A DNA stretch of 64,000 nucleotides from Poriferisodalis sp965208555. GTDB taxonomy: Bacteria > Actinomycetota > Acidimicrobiia > Acidimicrobiales > Poriferisodalaceae. Of this stretch, positions 1 to 8,336 are shown piece by piece. Under the pieces are notes generated by a model. That model did not search any database. It worked only from the letters and a program-made list of their open reading frames with translations, and was not told where the DNA came from. The position numbers and the translations under genes are program-made. Location of the stretch: assembly GCF_965208555.1 (NCBI RefSeq), contig NZ_OZ242342.1, forward strand, positions 434,001-498,000. The letters run 5' to 3'. Each line of letters opens with the position of its first letter. The first letter of the stretch is position 1.

Positions 1-692
1 AGGTGATGCCCCCGAGTCCGGCCTCGCGGACGTGCAGAGTCTCGAGGCACTCGAGGTTCGGCATCGACTGCGTGCCCGACAGCGGGTTCGCCGTCAGATT
101 GAGCCGCTTCAGCCGCGACAGGTCGCCCAGGCCGTTGAGGTCGTCCAGCGACGTGATGCGATTGGCCTTCAGCGACAGCGTCTCCCAGGGACCCGAGCTC
201 TGACAGGTCGACCTCGGTAAGCCGGTTCGCGCCCAGCGACAGGTACCACAGCGAGTCGAACCCCGCGAAGCTGATCATCCGCGCATCGGTGATCTCGTTG
301 CCCCACAGCGACAGCTCGCGCAACCCCGTCGCGTACTGCAGGCCCTCCAGGATCCGGATCGGCGCCGCTTGGGTGTCCACCCGCGATGTCGAGAGCTACC
401 ACAGCGACCGCAGAGCGCCGCAGGTGACCGGCTCGCCGGTCCCGAGGCCCAGATGATGGTCCAGCGCCGTCAACAGCACCGGATCGGGAACCGTCACCAT
501 CTCATCGTCATCAGCCGCAGCAGCTACTTCGGCCGCAGCGACGCGAGCGCACGGGTCCAAAGGCTCCTCGTCGGAGCCCATTCCTTGGGCGCCGACCCCC
601 CCCCCCCCGGGGGACACGACGACCACGGCCGCACACACCGCGACTGCCAACACCAACCGGAGCATACGAGCGTTTCTCATGACCGCGAACAC
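1..692 (-). pseudogene. Leucine-rich-repeat secreted protein, disrupted, runs off left edge
   Basis: The minus strand from 692 opens with a signal peptide (MFAVMRNARMLRLVLAVAVC) and a glycine run, then the start of a typical LRR cap (PDPVLLTALDHHLGL). A TAG at 399-401 stops this frame. Immediately after it the same frame reads LRR sequence (GLRELSLWGNEITDA, LWYLSLGANRLTEVDL). Near 184-186 the LRR sequence changes frame by one base and continues as LETLSLKANRITSLDDL to the window edge. So an internalin-like LRR protein carries one nonsense codon and one apparent single-base insertion. It is read as a pseudogene, unless the base calls at these two points are wrong. The 13-base homopolymer lies just after the signal peptide. 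The remaining C-terminus is outside the window. Confidence 0.72.
596..608. repeat. 13-base poly-C tract inside the LRR gene
   Basis: Thirteen consecutive C on the plus strand (13 G on the coding strand) encode the Gly run just after the signal peptide of the LRR gene. Gain or loss of one base would shift frame within the first 35 codons, which is the layout of a slipped-strand contingency tract. In the present state the tract is in frame. It could also be a plain low-complexity spot or an assembly-sensitive site. Confidence 0.85.
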
Positions 693-924
693 TACCCCTG
701 CACAATCAGATCACACAAACATGTCGGCCTGATTCGGCATCCAGACGCATGGACACACAAGCCTGCACGTGCAGCAAACTCGACGGAGTAGCGCGCCTCG
801 TCGGCGACATCGGCCTCAATGCGGGCTGCTTGAACGGCCCCGCGCGGCGAGGGCGAAGCCAGCGCGGCGGTCGACTGACGCGCTGCCTGGCGCACTGACT
901 CCACCGATTGCCGTTGAGTACCGG

Positions 925-2979
925 TTACGGCGCGCGGCTGGCGGAACAGTCGCTTAGTGCGTCCTCTGCGTCGATCATGGCCGACCACAGCCGAGCTCGT
1001 TCCGTGCGGTCCTCTGTTCGTTCCCCGGCCCTGACCGCATTCGCGTATCGGTCATAGGCCCATCGCCCAGCCCAGACCATGTGGTTGATCTGACGTTGCT
1101 GGTCGACTGAGCATTCCCCGGTGACTACCAAGGGGGCATCAAACTGCGTGGGGCTCGTGTCCGCACGAAGCACGGTCACGGTATCGGTCACCGTCACCCA
1201 TGCATTCGTCGACCCAATCGCATGCTTCGGCGCGCCGCTGTCCGAGAAGGTGGCCGTGATGTCCCTATCGTGCGCCTGAGGTCGCTCGACGATGGCTTCA
1301 CGCTGGAGCACGAGGTCGACATGAAGGACGACACTCTCCGATTCAGGCAGGATTGTGACATTGTCGGTTGTCCCGCACGGCAGTTCGTAGTTGATGTGCC
1401 TCGAGTAATCATGGTTCTCATCAAGGGAATACGGGGCTGGGGTGAAGTACTGCTGACCTGGATCGTCGGCGTCATAACACCACGGGGCATAGAAGACCAA
1501 GCACGAATCGCGTTCCGCATCAACCGTGCCGCTTCCAATTGCACGATCTTCGAGGCACAGCATGATGCCGTTCGCAGACGCCCCAATGCTCATGTGCGCT
1601 AACTCACATTCGTAGCGAATGGTTGTGTCAAACGAAGCAACCGGGCCGTGCACCGGGACGATACGATTCCCGTGAGTTGACGTCAGGCTGCAGTCCGCGC
1701 CAACATCGACCGTCACCGCTTCGGGGCTGTAGTCAAGATCCGAAGAAATGAGCGCAGGGCCGCGCGGGTCATCAGAGGACTCACAACGTCCGTTCTCAAT
1801 GGGGTGCAGCACCTGGTCTGCGCCGCATGGAGGCCGATCAGCATCCTCGCTGTCAGTCCCGCCGGGGTGTCCCCCAGCGTCCTGGCTCTCGTCCTGCCGG
1901 TTTCCGTCCTGGTCCTGGCCTCCATCTTGATCCTGATCGCCCTGACCGTCATTGTTGGGCCGATCCGACTGCTCGGCATCCGTCCCACCAGGATGACCCT
2001 GGCCCGACTGATCCTGATCGCCCTGACCGCCGCCCTGACCGCCGCCCTGACCGTCATTGTTGGGCCGATCCGACTGCTCGGCATCCGTCCCACCAGGATG
2101 ACCCTGGCCCGACTGATCCTGATCGCCCTGACCGCCGCCCTGACCGTCATTGTTGGGCCGATCCGACTGCTCGGCATCCGTCCCACCAGGATGACCCTGG
2201 CCCGACTGATCCTGATCGCCCTGACCGCCGCCCTGACCGTCATTGTTGGGCCGATCCGACTGCTCGGCATCCGTCCCACCAGGATGACCCTGGCCCGACT
2301 GATCCTGATCGCCCTGACCGCCGCCCTGACCGTCATTGTTGGGCCGATCCGACTGCTCGGCATCCGTCCCACCAGGATGACCCTGGCCCGACTGATCCTG
2401 ATCGCCCTGACCGCCGCCCTGACCGTCATTGTTGGGCCGATCCGACTGCTCGGCATCCGTCCCACCAGGATGACCCTGGCCCGACTGATCCTGATCGCCC
2501 TGACCGCCGCCCTGACCGTCATTGTTGGGCCGATCCGACTGCTCGGCATCCGTCCCACCAGGATGACCCTGGCCCGACTGATCCTGATCGCCCTGACCGC
2601 CGCCCTGACCGTCATTGTTGGGCCGATCCGACTGCTCGGCATCCGTCCCACCAGGATGACCCTGGCCCGACTGATCCTGATCGCCCTGACCGTCATCCCC
2701 GTCCTCGTCCGGCTGTTCTGCGTCAGTCCCACCCGGGTGGCCTTGACCCGGCGGTGTCGTGGTGGGTGGTGGTGCGTGCGTGTGAGCAACGTTCACCCAC
2801 CAGCACACGGGCACAGGGTCATAGGCACAGCGCTGTACGCGTTGGGGGTGCGCTTCGACATGGCTCGCGGGCAGTGCAATGGATGCGAGCACGCCTGCGA
2901 CAAGCAGTGCGGCCATTGCCGCCGCGTTGAGCCGGCTGAGCCTTCGCATGGAGGTTCTAGGTGTCGAATTTGCCTGCAT
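925..2979 (-). CDS. Secreted protein with tandem Gly/Gln/Asp repeats
   Basis: The 684-residue product starts with a signal peptide (n-region MRRLSRLN, hydrophobic run to LPASHVEA) and a Pro/Thr linker. About eight near-identical 31-residue units follow (core GQGHPGGTDAEQSDRPNNDG then GQGGGQGDQDQS), covering roughly residues 90-350. The last third is non-repetitive and rich in Asp and Cys, with beta-rich spacing; I do not recognise it. No sortase motif or C-terminal membrane segment is visible, so a secreted or loosely wall-associated protein is inferred. The first ATG follows a weak AGGTC-type ribosome site; a second in-frame Met (MRRLSR) would shorten the n-region. The repeat DNA is nearly identical between copies, pointing to recent expansion. 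Function unknown. Confidence 0.8.
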   Translation of the reverse strand: MQANSTPRTSMRRLSRLNAAAMAALLVAGVLASIALPASHVEAHPQRVQRCAYDPVPVCWWVNVAHTHAPPPTTTPPGQGHPGGTDAEQPDEDGDDGQGDQDQSGQGHPGGTDAEQSDRPNNDGQGGGQGDQDQSGQGHPGGTDAEQSDRPNNDGQGGGQGDQDQSGQGHPGGTDAEQSDRPNNDGQGGGQGDQDQSGQGHPGGTDAEQSDRPNNDGQGGGQGDQDQSGQGHPGGTDAEQSDRPNNDGQGGGQGDQDQSGQGHPGGTDAEQSDRPNNDGQGGGQGDQDQSGQGHPGGTDAEQSDRPNNDGQGGGQGGGQGDQDQSGQGHPGGTDAEQSDRPNNDGQGDQDQDGGQDQDGNRQDESQDAGGHPGGTDSEDADRPPCGADQVLHPIENGRCESSDDPRGPALISSDLDYSPEAVTVDVGADCSLTSTHGNRIVPVHGPVASFDTTIRYECELAHMSIGASANGIMLCLEDRAIGSGTVDAERDSCLVFYAPWCYDADDPGQQYFTPAPYSLDENHDYSRHINYELPCGTTDNVTILPESESVVLHVDLVLQREAIVERPQAHDRDITATFSDSGAPKHAIGSTNAWVTVTDTVTVLRADTSPTQFDAPLVVTGECSVDQQRQINHMVWAGRWAYDRYANAVRAGERTEDRTERARLWSAMIDAEDALSDCSASRAP
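1945..2700. repeat. 93-bp tandem repeat array, about 8 copies
   Basis: The plus-strand element beginning ATTGTTGGGCCGATCCGACT recurs at 1951, 2056, 2149, 2242, 2335, 2428, 2521 and 2614. Six intervals are exactly 93 bp. The first is 105 bp because of an extra 12-bp GGGQ unit. Copies look identical over most of their length. As 93 is a multiple of three, copy-number change keeps the secreted protein in frame and also keeps antisense frames open. Confidence 0.95.
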
Positions 2980-3387
2980 TGTTCTGACCTATCTGTATCG
3001 GCAGATATGAGTGTGTATCACGTTCAAGTCAGCACCAAGCGGCAAAGGACTGCATCGATCGAGGCGGAATCCGCGCAGGAATTGGTCCGTTCTCCGGGCG
3101 CAAACTGCGCGCGCGGCTGCCCCATGGGAACGAGCCAAGCTTTGAGCGCCTAGCCATCACTGGGCATGAATTTGCCTGCTACGAATTCAGCTCACCGTCC
3201 CGCACGTTTCTCGGGCTACGCACCTCGGCGGGCCACAGGCGTACGGCTTGGAGCGCGCCGCCGTGTGCGCAGACCTCAACGTCGACCCGGGAATGCTCGG
3301 ACTACGGCGACGGTGCCAAGAAGCCGAGCCAGACCCGATGCGGTCCGGTGGATGACTGGTTGTCGGTCGGTACGGCCCAGTAGGTGA
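2980..3387. other. Intergenic stretch without a supported gene
   Basis: About 400 bp between the start of the repeat-protein gene and the stop of the next minus-strand gene. It should hold the promoter of the repeat protein on its left side. I see no convincing ORF, RNA gene or terminator in it. Confidence 0.5.
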
Positions 3388-4109
3388 TCAGCGTTGTTGG
3401 CGTGGGTGGGGTCGGGTGCATCGTTGCGCCCGTGCCCATGCGGTTGCCTCGTTGTCGGCGTTGGGCGCCACTCCGAGGGTGACGAGGCGCTCGGCTGCTT
3501 CGTGCAGGCCGTGGCCGAGCATCAGCATGCACGAAGCAAGCAGGCGTGTCTCTCCGAGCGAGAAGTCGGGGCATTCGCCCGTGCGGATCCAGCGCTCGAC
3601 CTCGTCGCGCAGTTCTTGGGGGATGCGATCGTGCAGCCGGCGCGGCACTGCGGGCAGGTGCGTTCGCACCATCAGCACAGGGTCAACTGTGAAGTACGCC
3701 AGACCGAACATGGCACAGCGGTCGGTCGTTCTCATGAACGTGCTCGTGCGACCGCCCCGGTGCTGAAGCCCAAGCCTGCCGGCGGTGAGCTCGAGATCCA
3801 GCCGTAGGTCTTCGCCCGGCGCCAGTTCGTCGAACTCCCGTGCAAGCAACCGCAGTAGCCACACGGCACTCGGGCCCAAGACAGCGATCCAGAAGCGCTC
3901 CACGCATGCCGAACGCGGATCGTGACCGAGGCGAGCCGACTCGGGGTCGTCCCACGGCCCACCCACAGCTCCCGCAGCGGCCCCGCCGCGGGAGCCGACG
4001 CCCGGTCGGGCACCGTCGATGTGCCGCCCACGAGTCGCGGCGAGGCCGGTGTGGCGTCTTCGGCGCCTGCTGGCAATGCAGGAACATCTGGCATGTGATC
4101 GGCTGGCAC
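3388..4109 (-). pseudogene. Actinobacterial conserved protein, frameshifted near the N-terminus
   Basis: A GTG at 4107-4109 sits behind a strong AAGGAGGAG ribosome site (complement at 4115-4124) and begins VPADHMPDVPALPAGAED. That frame runs to about 3960. The recognisable family core then continues in the next frame: SARLGHDPRSACVERFWIAV, LGPSAVWLLRLL, DLELTAGRLGLQHRGGR, MFGLAYF. This is the pattern of a widespread unnamed actinobacterial family of about 220-250 residues. The two halves join if one base is gained or lost around 3950-3985. Alternatively translation starts at a GTG near 3966 in the second frame, giving a shorter intact protein. The function of the family is not known to me. 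It stands alone here, with no operon partner. Confidence 0.6.
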
Positions 4110-4399
4110 TAGCGTCTCCTCCTTGGTCTCGCGTTGCGTGCGGCCGCAACCGGCACACACGTGCCAGCATATTCTGATGCATCAGAAAATACTAAGAATT
4201 AATGAACGTATCCAGACCCAGTGTTCTCCAAGCCGGACGTCGCGATTCGATCGACCATGGCAGGCGCCCACGTACCGAGAGCGTCATGTACTACGAGTGG
4301 TGCTTCGGCGGCCAGCCAGCAGGGCCATGCGGAGCGCAGCCGTCGATGCTCGTGCTTAGGCTGGTGGCGGCGTCGCGATGACGGCGCAGGAGCACTGCG
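4110..4399. other. Intergenic region upstream of the RF2-like gene
   Basis: It contains the ribosome site of the leftward conserved protein and, on the right, AGGAG ahead of ATG 4400. An AT-rich patch at 4170-4205 stands out from the surrounding GC and may hold promoters for the two diverging genes. No further gene is supported. Confidence 0.45.
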
Positions 4400-5533
4400 A
4401 TGAACTTCTCAGCACGAATTGACCATCTTTCGGACCGCGTCTCGGTTGCAGCCGACGCCGTCGACGAGCGTTGACTACGACAGCGTGCTGCAGAGCTGAC
4501 CACCCAAGCCAGCCGACCCGGCCTGTGGGTCCAACGAGACGCCGCGGCAGCGACGCTTGCCGAACTGTCGCGTACCAGCGGGCTGATAAACCTCATTGAC
4601 GCTGTCCGTGGCGAGATCGCTGCACTGAGAGACCTCGCCGGAGGCTCCCCCACTGGTTGCCCGGACACTGAGTCGCTCCTCGCAGACATCGAGCAGCGAT
4701 GCGACGAACTCGAGGCGCATTGCCGCCGGGCAGACGACCATGACGACTGCGATGCCCTTTTGCGGATCACCGCCGGGGCCGGTGGCATTGAGGCTCAAGC
4801 CTGGGCGCACATGCTCGCCGATATGTACGTCAAGTGGTGCAAGCGATGCGGCTACGACGTCGACCTGATCGCCAGATCGCCCCAGCACGCGAGCGACCGC
4901 TGCACGGCCGTCGAGCTCAGAGTCAGCGGGCAGGGCGCGTACGGTTTACTGCTAGCTGAGCACGGTGTGCATCGCCTATCGCGCATGTCCCCCTATGGCA
5001 CCGGCGACAAGCGGCAGACGTCATTTGGGAGCCTCGAGGTGGTGCCGGTGCTGCCGGCGGACGATGCCCACGTCGAACTGTATGAGGGTGACCTGCGGAT
5101 CGACACGTTCAGGTCTTCAGGGCCCGGTGGTCAACATCGCAACAAGGCCGACACCGCGGTCCGCATCGTGCATGAACCGACCGGTCTGCAATCCACATGC
5201 GACATGTCGCGTAGTCAGGCCCGTAACAAGGCGATGGCAAAGGAGGCACTGCTCAGCCGGCTGGCGCACCGACTGCGTCAGCAGCAGGCTGCCAAGATCG
5301 CCCAACTCGTCGGCCAGCGAGTCCCGGCCGAGTTCGGGTCCCAGATACGCAGCTACGTGCTGTCCCCTGGCCAGCTCGTGGTCGACCACCGCACCGGATA
5401 CAAAGCCGCGAATGCGCGAGCCGTGCTGGACGGCGACCTGTCGGCACTGCGCGAGGCATGGCACCTATGGCGCCTGAAGCATCGACGGTTGAACAGCGTC
5501 CATGCGTTCCCCACAACGGAGCCGAAGGCATGA
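4400..5533 (+). CDS. prfB: RF2-like class I peptide chain release factor with in-frame TGA at codon 25
   Basis: ATG 4400, with AGGAG seven bases upstream, starts MNFSARIDHLSDRVSVAADA. Codon 25 is TGA (4472-4474). The same frame then continues without another stop through RF2 domain 1 (LRQRAAELTTQASRPGLW), the ITAGAGGIEAQAWAHML block, a tripeptide-anticodon region reading SPY where RF2 has SPF, and the catalytic GGQ loop (SGPGGQHRNKADTAVRI). Total length with the TGA codon is about 377 residues, as for RF2. Without reading past the TGA, the first usable start is TTG 4760, which drops most of domain 1. The E. coli prfB autoregulatory UGA is at codon 26 but needs a +1 shift; here the +1 frame gives DYDSVLQS and stops. 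It may be a divergent RF2 paralogue regulated by UGA readthrough, or a nonsense pseudogene. It lies in accessory DNA, so the housekeeping prfB is expected elsewhere. Confidence 0.72.
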
Positions 5534-5625
5534 CACATGCCCAGATTGCAGAGGAGAAGGGAATGAGTGTCAGACAGTGATCCGGCCCGACCGGCCATGC
5601 CGACAAGACCGGTCGCCGATCGACG

Positions 5626-6375
5626 TTATTCCTCGACGATGGTGTCGAAGTAGTCGGCAATTGCGAGAAGGCTGCCGACCGACCCGCATCGCAGGCTCCC
5701 GCCAAGGCTCGTGCACATCTCCGACAAGATCACCACCTCATCATCCACAAGAGTCGAGACTGCGACTGAGCGAATGCTCCCAGCTTCGGAGAGGCCGACA
5801 TGCTCCACGATTCCGACGTGCCCGTACGGGGGAGCATTCGCTGTGGACCACCAGGCCACGTTGCCAATGGCGGGCTCAGCGTGGGGCTCGATCCCGATCT
5901 GGATCGCTGTGCGTTCCCAATTGCCTGCGTTGCCCCAGTTGGGCGTCGGGTCGCCCGGAGGCGACCGCAAAGCGAACGGAATCGCCCAGTCATGCTCGCT
6001 GTTCAGCCGCCAAGCGACATAGGACGTCGAGTACCCGATCTTGAAACACCACTGGTCACCCTCCATGTCTCCGGGCGCCCCAGCACAGCCCCCGGGCTTG
6101 ACGGCCGCTCGGTAGTTCCCTTGGAGTCTCGCGACATCTGGCCCAACCGTCACGGTGGACGCTGCGACAGCCGGTAGTGCGGTGGTCGTTGCCGCCGATT
6201 CGGACTCAGTCGTCGTGGTCACATCTGGACGGGATTCGGATTGGTCGAGCAACTCGATGCGCTCGACGCCGTCTGTTGGCACGAGCGGGTCGGCTCTGAA
6301 CCAGCCGCCAAGCCATGCTCCAAGTCCGAGCACAGCCGCCAGCACCCCGAGGACGATGACCACCAGCAGTCTCAA
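5626..6375 (-). CDS. Membrane-anchored CHAP-domain-like protein, catalytic Cys replaced
   Basis: The 249-residue protein has a TTG start, an N-terminal membrane segment (LLVVIVLGVLAAVLGLGAWL), a Thr/Glu/Ala linker and a C-terminal CHAP-like domain. Family landmarks are visible: TSYVAWRL, GNAGNW, IGNVAWW and GHVGIVEHV with the catalytic His. CHAP amidases normally have Cys-Thr immediately before the aromatic-VAWR motif; here that position reads Ser-Thr (GYSTSYVAWRL), so the nucleophile appears lost or changed. A TGA just upstream in the same frame rules out a longer start. It converges on the RF2-like gene, with 92 bp between the stops. A role in wall binding or as an inactive homologue is inferred. 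Confidence 0.7.
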   Translation of the reverse strand: MRLLVVIVLGVLAAVLGLGAWLGGWFRADPLVPTDGVERIELLDQSESRPDVTTTTESESAATTTALPAVAASTVTVGPDVARLQGNYRAAVKPGGCAGAPGDMEGDQWCFKIGYSTSYVAWRLNSEHDWAIPFALRSPPGDPTPNWGNAGNWERTAIQIGIEPHAEPAIGNVAWWSTANAPPYGHVGIVEHVGLSEAGSIRSVAVSTLVDDEVVILSEMCTSLGGSLRCGSVGSLLAIADYFDTIVEE

Positions 6376-6723
6376 GAGGAGGTTGCTGATGGCTTGTTCG
6401 ACCGCCCCCTCCCCTCATCGGCGCCACCATTCGCGACTTCCTCTGCGCGCCGAGCCGCTGCGTCCCTCGCTGTCGTTTTCCCGTGATTGCCAGCTCACTG
6501 GAATACCCCGCCTGCCCCTGCGTGGGATATCTCTCTGTCAACAGCCCGCGACGTACGCAGGCACGGCCAAGCGACGGCGCTTGCAGGTGGCGGCCAGCTC
6601 CGTCGATCTGTGTGGTCGGCGCCTACCCCGGGGCCGCGAGCCAACTGCCGACCGTGTGGGGCGGTGCCGCGATCCCAATCCCCATGATCAGCGCAACCGT
6701 GGACGCCATAGCATGAGTGAGCT
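6376..6723. other. Intergenic stretch between divergent genes
   Basis: About 350 bp between the leftward CHAP-like gene and the rightward Ala-rich gene; it must hold both promoters. Short ORFs here have no start signals or composition that would support them. Confidence 0.4.
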
Positions 6724-8298
6724 ATGCCCAAGATTGAGCGCGCCAATGCAGCTGAACCAGATGACGCAAATCAAACAGATGTCGAGCATGATGAATCTGG
6801 ACGCCTGAGACGCCTCGCCAACTCGGCACTCGCCGCTGGCAAGCAGGCAGCCCATGCGACGGTCTCAGGTAGCCGCAGGTCGGCAGAAGCGACGGGCTCG
6901 ACCGCAGCTGCATCAGCTCGGGCTGTCGGCGAAGGTGCGAAATCGGCGGTGACGACCGGCGCATCGGTGGCGCGGGCTCCTAGCAGCGATACCGCCGAGG
7001 CAGGAGCTGCGGCCGGTCGCGCTGTCGGACGGGGTGCACAGTGGGTGTTCGATACGGCCCGCGCGGCCACCGCACAGGCGTTCTCTTCTGCGCAGGCGAT
7101 CGTGGCCAGCGACCTGTCGTCGGCCGTAAACGACATCGTCGCTGGCGCTGTCAAAGGCGCGCCAACCATCTACGACAGAGCCATGGACGCCAAGTTCATC
7201 GAGACCGGCGTCGGTGGCAAGTATCACCGGCTCTTCGACGGCGGGCACACGGTCTTCGGAGCGTTCGAAGCGTCTCACAACGCGTCCCCCGACGACACTC
7301 TCGTCCAAGAAACGCTCGGTGCAATCCAGGGCTTGCTGCGGGACGTGTCGACCCCGATGGGCCTGCCACTCGCCACGTGGGACAAGGAGACCTTTGACGC
7401 CGTAGCTGCTTCGCTGGACACGAATTTCGGCATTCCCAAGAAGTGGCTCTACGACCTCAACACCTTCGACGTTGCCGACCTGCTCGGCGGCGCTGTCGGG
7501 GCAGTCTCGGTGATCTTCGGCTGGAATCGCGCCGATACCGAGACTTTCTCTCAAACCGCCGCATCCATGGCTCTGAGCACGGCGCTCAGCACGAACCCGG
7601 TGCTCATGCCGATCGCGGTGGTCGCGTTGGGTCGTGCGTTCCATAAGGCCCGATCTGCTGGCGAGTACGGCGATTTGGTCGACGGTGCGTTTCGGGGCGC
7701 TGTCACGTCCGGCGCCAGCCTCGGCGCGATAGCGCTGGTGGGGGTCGCCGGTGGCCCTGCTGGCGTTGCGATGCTGACGGGCATCATGGCGGGCGCCCTC
7801 GTAAGCAAGCTCACAAGAGAGATGGAATTGACCGCGGATCTCGATGTGGTCCGCCAGGCGATCTGCCGTTTCGTCAAGGACGAGGCGCGCTCAGTGATGG
7901 GCCAGATTGCCGCCCAAGCTGTCAGCGTCGGCGACAACGCTGCCAACCTCGCTGCGATAGCAGGAAGTGCGGCTACTCGAGCGGCGACCGCGGCTGCCGG
8001 CGCCGTCGGCGAACACGCATCGCAGACTGGACGTGCAGTCGCCTCAGGAGCGGCCTCAGCAGGAAGCGCAACAGCAGGAGCGGCAGCTGCTGCCGGAAGA
8101 GCCACGGCCGATGCCGCGCAGGCTGCGGGCCGCGCTGGCGCAGCCGCGGCCGCAGCAGCTCGTTCTGCAGGCGAATCAGCCGCTCGGAGAACCAAAGCGC
8201 TCGTCGAACGCGACGGATCCGAAGATCCGGCAACCGATGAGCCACGCCCAGCCAACGACTCACGAAGAGGAACGGCGGCACTCCCTGACTCACCGTAG
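6724..8298 (+). CDS. Ala-rich protein with a central hydrophobic domain, unknown function
   Basis: The 524-residue product has long Ala/Gly/Ser helices at both ends (roughly 30-150 and 405-500), resembling LEA- or apolipoprotein-like amphipathic helices. The central part (about 150-390) is better conserved-looking, with DTNFGIPKKWLYDLNTFDVA, two hydrophobic stretches (DLLGGAVGAVSVIFGW and ASLGAIALVGVAGGPAGVAM) and a helical EMELTADLDVVRQAICRFV segment. I do not recognise a family. Membrane association or a pore-like helical protein is possible. The DUF262 gene starts 38 bp downstream, so cotranscription is likely. The gap between them repeats a piece of this gene (see findings). Confidence 0.7.
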   Translation: MPKIERANAAEPDDANQTDVEHDESGRLRRLANSALAAGKQAAHATVSGSRRSAEATGSTAAASARAVGEGAKSAVTTGASVARAPSSDTAEAGAAAGRAVGRGAQWVFDTARAATAQAFSSAQAIVASDLSSAVNDIVAGAVKGAPTIYDRAMDAKFIETGVGGKYHRLFDGGHTVFGAFEASHNASPDDTLVQETLGAIQGLLRDVSTPMGLPLATWDKETFDAVAASLDTNFGIPKKWLYDLNTFDVADLLGGAVGAVSVIFGWNRADTETFSQTAASMALSTALSTNPVLMPIAVVALGRAFHKARSAGEYGDLVDGAFRGAVTSGASLGAIALVGVAGGPAGVAMLTGIMAGALVSKLTREMELTADLDVVRQAICRFVKDEARSVMGQIAAQAVSVGDNAANLAAIAGSAATRAATAAAGAVGEHASQTGRAVASGAASAGSATAGAAAAAGRATADAAQAAGRAGAAAAAAARSAGESAARRTKALVERDGSEDPATDEPRPANDSRRGTAALPDSP

Positions 8299-8336
8299 GT
8301 TCGCCGCCAAGTTCATTGAGACTGGAGTGTGACGGA

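Noticed and set aside
1945..2700. Repeat array considered as a CRISPR
   Set aside because: The units are 93 bp, contiguous, without unique spacers, and encode a repeat protein.
1713..3153. Three long open frames of 358-449 codons on both strands across the 93-bp repeat
   Set aside because: They are open only because the repeat period is a multiple of three and lacks stops in those frames. The secreted protein on the minus strand alone has a signal peptide and a non-repetitive folded end.
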